NCBI GenBank assembly: GCA_964421865.1
Contig: CAYQZH010000187.1
Span: 1 to 9,006 of the forward strand
Length of the DNA stretch: 9,006 nucleotides
Direction of reading: 5' to 3'
Source of the DNA: SBAX01 sp964421865
Lineage (GTDB): Bacteria > Planctomycetota > Phycisphaerae > UBA1845
Shown: positions 1-5,619 of the stretch, piece after piece
Layout: each line of letters opens with the position of its first letter
Position numbering within the stretch: position 1 is the first letter of the stretch
Program-made: the position numbers and the translations under genes
The notes under the pieces: generated by a model
Databases searched by the model: none
What the model was told of the DNA's origin: nothing
What the model saw: the letters and a program-made list of their open reading frames with translations, nothing else

Positions 1-1
1 C

Positions 2-112
2 CGTTTGTACCGCAGTTTGGGGTTTCGCCAATTCGGCGGGCGCGACCTGCACGACATCTGCAATTCGTCCGAGTACGGTTTCGAATGTGGATTGACGCCC
101 GCGCCGGGATAA
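2..112 (+). CDS. C-terminal end of an unidentified protein (partial)
   Basis: One plus-strand frame is open from the left edge to a TAA at 110-112 and encodes about 36 residues ending in GLTPAPG. The third codon positions are mostly G or C, as expected for a real gene in this GC-rich DNA, whereas the frame starting at base 1 shows no such bias. The tail carries two Cys (in DICNSS and FECGLT) and no motif I recognise. If real, the gene converges on the SEC-C gene, with 25 bases between the two stop codons. The short spacing and codon bias support it, but too little is visible to name a product. Confidence 0.42.
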   Translation, partial: RLYRSLGFRQFGGRDLHDICNSSEYGFECGLTPAPG

Positions 113-137
113 GCGGGTGTTCATCCGCCATGTCGGA

Positions 138-602
<465 letters not shown>

Positions 603-629
603 GATGCCTGGTGCTTTGTCAGTGGCGCG

Positions 630-1709
630 CTACGGTTTGACGACGGGTCGCTGGAACAAGAAGGCGCATTCCTCGAGCCGGTTTTGGCCCTCGGCGTAAA
701 CGGCGAATTTCGGGCCGGACCAGATGGACGCCGCTCCGAAACGGCCATCCTTGGAAAGTGCGTAGAACTTCACGTCGAAGTTGGGCCGGCCGTCGCTGTG
801 CCGCAGCCGCTTCTCGGTTGTGGTGTCGACGATTCGTTGGAGGGCGTGCAGGCACGCCTCCAGCGGGGCCATTCCATGTCGCATCGCTTCGACCACGGTG
901 TGCGAGCCGCAGATTTTCAGCACCGCCTCGCCGCGACCGGTGGACCCGGCGGCGCCCACCGTGTTGTCCACAAACAGCCCCGCGCCGATGATCGGTGAGT
1001 CGCCCACCCGCCCCGGAATCTTATAGCTCAGTCCGCTCGTCGTTGTGACTCCGCTAATGTCGCCGGCGGGATTGATCCCCACACAGGTGATCGTGCCGTA
1101 GGTGAATGCAAAGGGCGCTCGCCTTTCGGAACGCTTATTGGGGTCCGGCACTTCCGGCGGGATCCAGTCGTCGTTGTCGGAGTGGCGCTCCTTCCAGTCC
1201 AGCCACAACTTGCGCGATTCGTCGGTGAGGAGATCGCACTCCTTGAAGCCGTGCGCTCGGGCAAAACGCAGCGCCCCTTCGCCGACGAGGAGCAGGTGAT
1301 CCGTCCGCTCCATGACCACCTTGGCGACCTGCGAGGGCGTCTTGATGTTCCGAAGAGCGCCGACCGCCCCCGCGCGGCACGACGGCCCGTGCATCACGCT
1401 CGAATCGAGCTCTACGACGCCGTCCTCATTGGGCAGTCCGCCGTAGCCGACGGAGTTGTCGGTGGGGTCCTCCTCGAGGATGTTGACGCCGGCGATCACC
1501 GCGTCGAGCGTATCCGCACCGGCGGCGATCATCTCCGCCGCCTTTTCCGTCGCGCGAAGACCGTTGGCGCTCGAAACCACGATTGGGCCGGACAGTGTTA
1601 ACGCTGCTTGCGTCGGCACCTCGGCCAGGGTCGGTTTCAACGCCCCCACCGCGGCCGCGGCGGCTGCGGATTGTAGAAAGTCTCGTCGCGAAAGATCGGT
1701 CATGGACAT
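630..1709 (-). CDS. Tat-exported N4-(beta-N-acetylglucosaminyl)-L-asparaginase (Ntn hydrolase)
   Basis: The 359-residue protein belongs to the aspartylglucosaminidase/isoaspartyl peptidase family, whose precursors self-cleave so that a Thr becomes the N-terminal nucleophile of the beta chain. The enzymes cut the amide bond between Asn and N-linked GlcNAc, or related beta-aspartyl bonds. The predicted cleavage is Gly205-Thr206 in YGTITC. Arg234 and Asp237 in PGRVGDSP and the TGRG segment near 257-260 match substrate-binding positions; the numbering coincides with that of human aspartylglucosaminidase as I recall it. The residue before the nucleophile is Gly, as in bacterial isoaspartyl peptidases, rather than Asp. 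The N-terminus has a Tat signal (SRRDFLQ, then a run of Ala and a likely cleavage site near residue 29), so it acts outside the cytoplasm. I chose the ATG at 1709 because it overlaps the upstream TGA as TGATG; an in-frame GTG (1712) and ATG (1703) are alternatives. Confidence 0.93.
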   Translation of the reverse strand: MSMTDLSRRDFLQSAAAAAAVGALKPTLAEVPTQAALTLSGPIVVSSANGLRATEKAAEMIAAGADTLDAVIAGVNILEEDPTDNSVGYGGLPNEDGVVELDSSVMHGPSCRAGAVGALRNIKTPSQVAKVVMERTDHLLLVGEGALRFARAHGFKECDLLTDESRKLWLDWKERHSDNDDWIPPEVPDPNKRSERRAPFAFTYGTITCVGINPAGDISGVTTTSGLSYKIPGRVGDSPIIGAGLFVDNTVGAAGSTGRGEAVLKICGSHTVVEAMRHGMAPLEACLHALQRIVDTTTEKRLRHSDGRPNFDVKFYALSKDGRFGAASIWSGPKFAVYAEGQNRLEECAFLFQRPVVKP

Positions 1710-2308
1710 CACACCGCCACGGCGGCACGACGCTTCCGTGGCGCACTCCCGAACCCATCGAAGGACGCCACCGTCGTCGCGTCGAGCGAAGACCCGTCCG
1801 CAGGTAGGTCGAGCGACACATTTTCCAACCGTAGAAGTCTGCGCTTTTCAGCGACCCCGCGGGGGGACGAGAACCCGCCGATCGACCCATCCGAGCGAAG
1901 GACGCGGTGGCACGGAACCACCAACGGCAGCGGATTATGGGCCATGGCGCCGCCGACCGCTCGCGCCGCGTTCGGCTCTCCGGCCGCTCGCGCAAGGTCG
2001 CCGTAGGAGGCCGTGCGTCCGTATGGAATCCGACGACACGCCTCCAATACCAAGCGATAGAACGGCGGCATGGCGCTCACGTCGATGTCGACCGAGAACG
2101 GAACGGGCTTCCCTTCAAAGTAGGCGACGATATCCCGCTGGAAACGCGGCAGCGAATGCGGCGTTTCGACGGCCTCCGGCCATGAGGCGCGAATCGCCGC
2201 GATGATTTCCCGCCGTGTCCGCGGTAGAAGCGTCGCGACCAGGCGCTGATCTTGGGCCACGAAGCCGAAGACTCCCCACGCAGTGTCGAAAACGGCGTAT
2301 TGCATCAT
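1709..2308 (-). CDS. ogt: Methylated-DNA-[protein]-cysteine S-methyltransferase (Ogt/MGMT type)
   Basis: This suicide repair protein moves the alkyl group from O6-alkylguanine (or O4-alkylthymine) in DNA to its own Cys. The active-site motif VPCHRV puts the acceptor at Cys133. Other family landmarks are present: RIPYGRTASYGDLA (94-107) opening the DNA-binding domain, the arginine finger in AARAVGGA (Arg116), the Asn hinge at 125, and GVAEKRRLLRLE (151-162) ending in the Glu of the Asn-His-Cys-Glu network. Residues 1-80 form the usual divergent N-terminal domain. No Ada-type metal or AraC domain is fused. An atypical tail of about 37 residues follows residue 162. A GGGAGGG ribosome site lies 4 bases before the ATG at 2308; a second ATG at 2305 is equally well placed. 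The gene heads the operon and its stop overlaps the asparaginase start by one base. Confidence 0.96.
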   Translation of the reverse strand: MMQYAVFDTAWGVFGFVAQDQRLVATLLPRTRREIIAAIRASWPEAVETPHSLPRFQRDIVAYFEGKPVPFSVDIDVSAMPPFYRLVLEACRRIPYGRTASYGDLARAAGEPNAARAVGGAMAHNPLPLVVPCHRVLRSDGSIGGFSSPRGVAEKRRLLRLENVSLDLPADGSSLDATTVASFDGFGSAPRKRRAAVAV

Positions 2309-2312
2309 CGCG

Positions 2313-2319
2313 CCCTCCC
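2313..2319 (-). promoter_or_regulatory. Ribosome binding site of the methyltransferase gene
   Basis: GGGAGGG on the minus strand. Its GGAGG core is 5 bases from the ATG at 2308 and 8 bases from the ATG at 2305, so both starts are plausible and the second has the more usual spacing. Confidence 0.6.
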
Positions 2320-2421
2320 GTCGATCCCATCGTGACTGTGCCCCGCCCGTCGCGATTGGACGGCTCGGGCATGGCTCCGGGGTTCCGGTGCACGGCCCCG
2401 GGGACCATCGTACAGCCGGTC

Positions 2422-2450
2422 TTCATACGGCAAGTCGAGCACGCCGGCAA
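2422..2450 (-). promoter_or_regulatory. Candidate sigma70-type promoter of the ogt operon
   Basis: On the minus strand TTGCCG (2450-2445) is followed after 17 bases by TATGAA (2427-2422). Each hexamer matches the consensus at four of six positions. A second TTGCCG begins at 2433. Transcription from here would leave a leader of roughly 105 bases before the methyltransferase start. The match is modest and could be chance. Confidence 0.25.
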
Positions 2451-2705
2451 GTCGTCGGGAACTCGAACGCGCTTACGATGAACCTGCGCCCGTGGCGATT
2501 TGGATCGGCAGGGACTCGATGTGCGGGGTTGACCACTTCGAGACGTAGCAAAACACGCCGTTCGTGCGGCCGGCGCGCCTGCACCGGAACCGCAGCCGGG
2601 TCCGGTTCGCTTACCCTACGGTTCGGGAGGTGCGGAAGGGCGACGCGAGTCGGGCGTCAGCAAACCTATTGCGGAACGAGGCTTCCAACTACGCCGAGGC
2701 TGGTG

Positions 2706-3755
2706 TTACTTGTTATCCTTGTCCTTGTTGTCATTGTCCGGTTTGGCAGTGTCTTTCTTGTCCGGGGAGTCCGGTTTGGCGGCCCCTTTTGCATCCTTTG
2801 TCCTGGGTTTACCAACTCGGTTCGGGCCTCGGTTTGTGGAATCGTTTAACTCTTTCTGCTCAGCCTTGAACATTTGGAGGTCCGCTTCGATCTTGGAACG
2901 CTGCAAAGGTGTCAATTTCTCGCAGATGGTGGACCGCGCTTTATCGGCCGCCTTCTCCATTTTCCCCGGGTCGCGGTCGGGGTCCGATCGGACGGACTTG
3001 AGCGTCTCCTGAAGGACCTTGTCGGCGTCCGCTTTCTCGGATTCCGACAGGCCCACTTCTGGATCCTGCAGCGCCCTCCGAAGTTGCTGGAACGGGCCCG
3101 AGCGCGGTCCACGCGGCGCGATCGCCTTCCAGCGTTCGACGACCTTCTCAAAAGCCGGAACCTGATCGGGATTCAGTTGCGCCTTGACCTTCCCGATCAG
3201 CACATCCGAATGGTCGTCCGTCGGGGTGAGCGGTTCCATCATCTGGGGCCTGATTTTGTCGGCAACGCCTTTCGTCGCGGGGGGGTCGCCTTCCTTTGGG
3301 ACCTTCTCCAACGGCCTCGGGCGCCGGGGGCTCCGCGGCGGAGAGGTTTTGTGATCCGGTTTGGGCGGATCATTTAGGCGCATGGGCACGTTGTTCTTGG
3401 CGTCCTCAATGAAATCGCTGAACAGGCCGCCGACCTTCGTCTTCTGCGCCGAGGTCAACTCGACCTTCTCGTCCATCATCTCACGAAGTTTGTTGATCTT
3501 CATGATCCGCGCCTGGATCCACACCCCAGATTTGGGCGATTCGCCGCCGGGCTTGGGGGATTCGGCATTCGGGCCCGCGGCGGGCGCTTGGGTCGTCGCG
3601 CCCCCTCCCGCTTTGGTGTCGTCGGCGACAACCTGCGCCGTCCCAGTCGGTCCGCTCGCGCCGTGTCGGGCGAGCGCGGGCCGCGCGTTCGCAAACCCGG
3701 TCATGACCATCGAAAGAGCGATGATGTAACCCATGGTCGTTCGTGTGCTGTTCAT
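2706..3755 (-). CDS. Exported charged protein with four LTxxQ-like motifs
   Basis: The 349-residue product starts with a signal peptide (MNSTRT, a hydrophobic stretch around residues 8-22, probable cleavage after ARPALA near residue 30). A low-complexity Ala/Gly/Pro linker follows, then a mainly helical part. Four LTxxQ-like motifs stand out: LTSAQ (100-104), LNPDQ (194-198), LSESE (236-240) and LTPLQ (281-285), each followed by an amphipathic helix. Such motifs characterise the CpxP/Spy group of periplasmic chaperone or stress-sensing proteins, and are also common in loosely related planctomycete exported proteins. Residues 128-165 are Pro/Lys/Arg-rich, and the tail (about 315-349) is a Lys/Asp/Asn-rich, probably disordered strand. 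There is one Cys (278). The start is the ATG at 3755, since AGGAGAGG lies just before it; an in-frame TTG at 3776 lies before that site. A periplasmic binding role is plausible, but a precise function cannot be assigned. Confidence 0.8.
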   Translation of the reverse strand: MNSTRTTMGYIIALSMVMTGFANARPALARHGASGPTGTAQVVADDTKAGGGATTQAPAAGPNAESPKPGGESPKSGVWIQARIMKINKLREMMDEKVELTSAQKTKVGGLFSDFIEDAKNNVPMRLNDPPKPDHKTSPPRSPRRPRPLEKVPKEGDPPATKGVADKIRPQMMEPLTPTDDHSDVLIGKVKAQLNPDQVPAFEKVVERWKAIAPRGPRSGPFQQLRRALQDPEVGLSESEKADADKVLQETLKSVRSDPDRDPGKMEKAADKARSTICEKLTPLQRSKIEADLQMFKAEQKELNDSTNRGPNRVGKPRTKDAKGAAKPDSPDKKDTAKPDNDNKDKDNK

Positions 3756-3761
3756 ACGTAT

Positions 3762-3769
3762 CCTCTCCT
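3762..3769 (-). promoter_or_regulatory. Ribosome binding site deciding the LTxxQ gene start
   Basis: AGGAGAGG on the minus strand ends 6 bases before the ATG at 3755-3753. Because it lies inside the first codons of the longer TTG-initiated frame (from 3776), it argues for the shorter protein, which then begins with a clean signal peptide. Confidence 0.75.
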
Positions 3770-3817
3770 GGTACAAGTTCCGGTCGTGTTGGGACGCTCG
3801 CCCAAAGCGCGACGGAC

Positions 3818-3839
3818 ACCGCCGTTACGGTCTGGCGGT
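3818..3839. repeat. Inverted repeat in the divergent intergenic region
   Basis: ACCGCC (3818-3823) and GGCGGT (3834-3839) form a perfect 6-bp inverted repeat around a 10-base centre that itself contains CCGT/ACGG symmetry. It sits between the divergent LTxxQ and M48 genes, 63 bases upstream of the LTxxQ ATG, where an operator could lie. In GC-rich DNA such repeats also arise by chance. Confidence 0.25.
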
Positions 3840-3983
3840 AGCCCTACTTGAGCCGCCCGAACGTATCGGAAAAAGTCCGTTGGGCCGTTTCGTGACCTCC
3901 GCTTACAACATGCCTAATACTAGGCTGGACGCACGGTGCTTCACAAGGCGCCGAACGTCGATGGACGGCTCGGCATCCGTAAA

Positions 3984-3998
3984 ATTTGTGTAACAAAT
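3984..3998. promoter_or_regulatory. AT-rich perfect dyad overlapping the M48 start codon
   Basis: ATTTGT-GTA-ACAAAT is a perfect 6+3+6 palindrome whose right arm includes the first two bases of the ATG at 3997. It stands out as AT-rich in GC-rich surroundings. It could be an operator, or in RNA a small hairpin that masks the start codon. No Shine-Dalgarno sequence is visible upstream of this gene, so initiation may depend on this local structure or on a leaderless or SD-independent mode. Confidence 0.4.
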
Positions 3999-5499
3999 GC
4001 ACTTATTTGCCATTCTTGCGTTTGCGGTCCTCTTCTGGCGAGCCGGGGCGGCCGGCGAGTGGCGGCTCGTTCCGGGTGACGACGTTTCTAGGACGCTGCT
4101 CACCGTTTTAAGCCAGCCGCTGCTGTTGGGCCTGGCCGCTGCATGGGCGGCGAGCCGTGCCCGCAGGCTGCATCACGAGCACCCCGACGCGCCCCACATC
4201 GCCCAGCAGTTTCACCATCGGGCGGTCTTCGTACTCCGCACCGCGCTCCTCGTTGCTTTCGCCGCCGCAGTGTTGCTCACACGCTGGGCCGATTGGTTCG
4301 ACTTCGGGCGTATCACGCCCGCGCTGCAAATCTTCGGTGACGCGATCGTTCTTTCGCCCTTCTTTGCCGGCGCTGTGGCGTTGTGGGTGGCGGCCTACCC
4401 GGCGGAGCGAGCGCTCCGCCTGTTCGGCGATCCGCGATCCGACGGCGTGCACTTGACGAGCGCTCCGCGCTGGAGGCTGGGCGTCTATCTCGATTTCAAT
4501 CTCCGCCATCAGCTTCTGGTCGTCGCCGCCCCGATGATGCTGATCCTTTTCGCGGCGGACATGACGCGGGGGTACGACGCCGCGCTTCGACGGTGGAGTG
4601 GATGGATCTGGACGCCCGACGCGCTCCTCGGCGTCGTCGCCGCGGGAGTTTTCGTCGTCGCCCCGGTGATGCTCCGCCGGGTTTGGCGCACGGCGCCGCT
4701 GGAGGCCGGCCCGTTGCGCGAGCGTCTTGAAACCATCTGCGATCGGATCGGGCTGCGCTGTCGCGACATTCTCATCTGGAAGAGCGACGGGATCATGATT
4801 AACGCCGCGGTCATGGGCGTTTTCGCCCCCGTAAGGTACGTTCTCCTTTCCGATGCCCTGCTGGCGACGATGAGCCCGAGGCAGATCGAAGCCGTGTTCG
4901 GGCACGAGGCGGGACACGTCCGGCATCGGCACATTCAGCACTTTTTGGTTTTCGCCGTGGTGGGTTGGTTGGTGGTGGCCGGCCTTATGGAGGGGCTGGC
5001 CCAGGCCACGGCGGGATCACGCGCCTCGGGCGGCCTCTCGTCAGCGGCGATTCAAGGCATCGGTTTGGCCGCGACCGTCCTCTTTTGGGGCATCGGGTTC
5101 GGATGGGTCTCGCGGCGGTTCGAGCGACAAGCCGATCTGTTCGGCGCTCGCTGCGTCACGCCTGCGGAATCGGAGTGCGACCGTCCGTGCAGCGTACACC
5201 TCGACGCTCGGACTTCCTGTACCGAAGACGGACGGGTCTGCGCCACGGCGGCGGCCGTCTTTGCCTCAGCGCTCCAGCGCGTGGCCCTCCTGAACGGCAT
5301 CCCCTCGGAGGAACGGAGTTGGCGACATTCCTCCATCGGCAGTCGGATTCGATTCCTCGTTTCGCTGGCGGGTGATCCGGCCAGGGCCAGGCAATTCGAA
5401 CGCCTCATCCGTCGCATCAAAACCACGCTCCTCGCAGCGGCTGTTCTCGGCGGGGCTTTCTTCACTTACTACTGGACGATGGTTCCCCCAACCCGCTGA
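3997..5499 (+). CDS. Multi-pass membrane M48-family zinc metalloprotease
   Basis: The 500-residue protein is an integral-membrane gluzincin of the HtpX/Ste24 (M48) family, which degrades damaged membrane proteins or trims specific substrates. The zinc motif HEAGH is at 303-307 (two His ligands and the catalytic Glu304); the third ligand is Glu376 in RRFERQADLFGA, with the conserved Asp at 380. The NAAVMG segment (269-274) and SWRHSSIGSRI (441-451) also fit M48. Hydrophobic segments lie near 3-15, 33-52, 76-96, 110-133, 170-187, 208-225, 316-334, 348-370 and 475-492, more than the four of typical HtpX. A Cys-rich insert with Cys386, 394, 398, 408 and 415 follows the third zinc ligand. The in-frame TAA at 3991 makes the ATG at 3997 the earliest start. 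The protein could be a planctomycete-specific M48 branch; its substrate is unknown. Confidence 0.93.
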   Translation: MHLFAILAFAVLFWRAGAAGEWRLVPGDDVSRTLLTVLSQPLLLGLAAAWAASRARRLHHEHPDAPHIAQQFHHRAVFVLRTALLVAFAAAVLLTRWADWFDFGRITPALQIFGDAIVLSPFFAGAVALWVAAYPAERALRLFGDPRSDGVHLTSAPRWRLGVYLDFNLRHQLLVVAAPMMLILFAADMTRGYDAALRRWSGWIWTPDALLGVVAAGVFVVAPVMLRRVWRTAPLEAGPLRERLETICDRIGLRCRDILIWKSDGIMINAAVMGVFAPVRYVLLSDALLATMSPRQIEAVFGHEAGHVRHRHIQHFLVFAVVGWLVVAGLMEGLAQATAGSRASGGLSSAAIQGIGLAATVLFWGIGFGWVSRRFERQADLFGARCVTPAESECDRPCSVHLDARTSCTEDGRVCATAAAVFASALQRVALLNGIPSEERSWRHSSIGSRIRFLVSLAGDPARARQFERLIRRIKTTLLAAAVLGGAFFTYYWTMVPPTR

Positions 5500-5521
5500 A
5501 AAACCAACAGTCACAACTCGG

Positions 5522-5550
5522 TTGACGATTCTCGCGACTTCGGATATACT
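5522..5550 (+). promoter_or_regulatory. Strong sigma70-type promoter for the PQQ-dehydrogenase gene
   Basis: TTGACG (5522-5527) and TATACT (5545-5550) each match the housekeeping consensus at five of six positions and are separated by exactly 17 bases. The element begins 23 bases after the M48 stop codon, and no other gene lies between. Transcription would begin near 5557, giving a leader of about 30-60 bases that contains the GGAGGG at 5578. The dehydrogenase gene therefore has its own promoter. Confidence 0.7.
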
Positions 5551-5577
5551 GTAAGGATTGCCTCGCAACGCCGTTCC

Positions 5578-5592
5578 GGAGGGTAGACCACG
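5578..5592 (+). promoter_or_regulatory. Shine-Dalgarno sequence followed by a probable ACG start codon
   Basis: GGAGGG (5578-5583) is followed after 6 bases by ACG (5590-5592), in frame with the dehydrogenase. A TAG stop at 5584-5586 rules out any earlier start. Starting here gives a complete signal peptide ((M)NTHRIVWSIMGLLSVSATTRA), whereas the first ATG at 5620 gives only 12 residues of it. The ATG has a weaker GGAG 4 bases upstream. ACG is a near-cognate start, or the base may be an ATG changed by mutation or assembly error. Confidence 0.45.
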
Positions 5593-5619
5593 AATACCCA
5601 TCGAATCGTATGGAGCATC

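Larger units (their letters stand above)
2309..2705. other. Intergenic stretch with no supportable gene
   Basis: These 397 bases lie upstream of the ogt operon and downstream of the LTxxQ gene, both on the minus strand. Reading frames here are either short or shadows that run into the neighbouring genes, and none encodes a recognisable protein. I see no tRNA or repeat array. The stretch contains the candidate promoter at 2422-2450 and small inverted repeats, for example GAACCG/CGGTTC (2587-2592 and 2603-2608) and GACGC/GCGTC (2642-2646 and 2654-2658). One minus-strand frame from 2472 down to a TGA at 2305 has protein-like codons (includes LDLPYEDRLYDGP) but lacks a convincing start and ribosome site. 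Confidence 0.5.

Noticed and set aside
98..128. Small inverted repeats (CCCGC/GCGGG and GCGG/CCGC) between the convergent genes at the left edge, as a terminator
   Set aside because: Short stems, competing pairings and no T-run on either strand.
2550..2567. Possible minus-strand terminator: CACG/CGTG stem followed by TTTT
   Set aside because: Only four base pairs plus a wobble and a short T-run, about 140 bases after the LTxxQ stop codon; too weak to call.
2283..2849. Plus-strand frame of 188 codons across the 2309-2705 gap
   Set aside because: It overlaps both flanking minus-strand genes, has no ribosome site and no domain; the hydrophobic end is the antisense of the Lys/Asp-rich tail of the LTxxQ protein.
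3892..3921. Possible promoter for the M48 gene (GTGACC, 18 bases, AATACT)
   Set aside because: Both hexamers match at only four of six positions and the spacing is not ideal; this level of match is expected by chance.
3733..3993. Plus-strand frame immediately upstream of, and in frame with, the M48 gene
   Set aside because: It begins inside the minus-strand LTxxQ gene, ends at TAA 3991 and has no domain; it is not an N-terminal extension of the protease.
4108..4941. Minus-strand frame of 277 codons inside the M48 gene
   Set aside because: The plus-strand frame carries HEAGH and the other M48 motifs; the antisense product is a charged, His/Arg-rich shadow.
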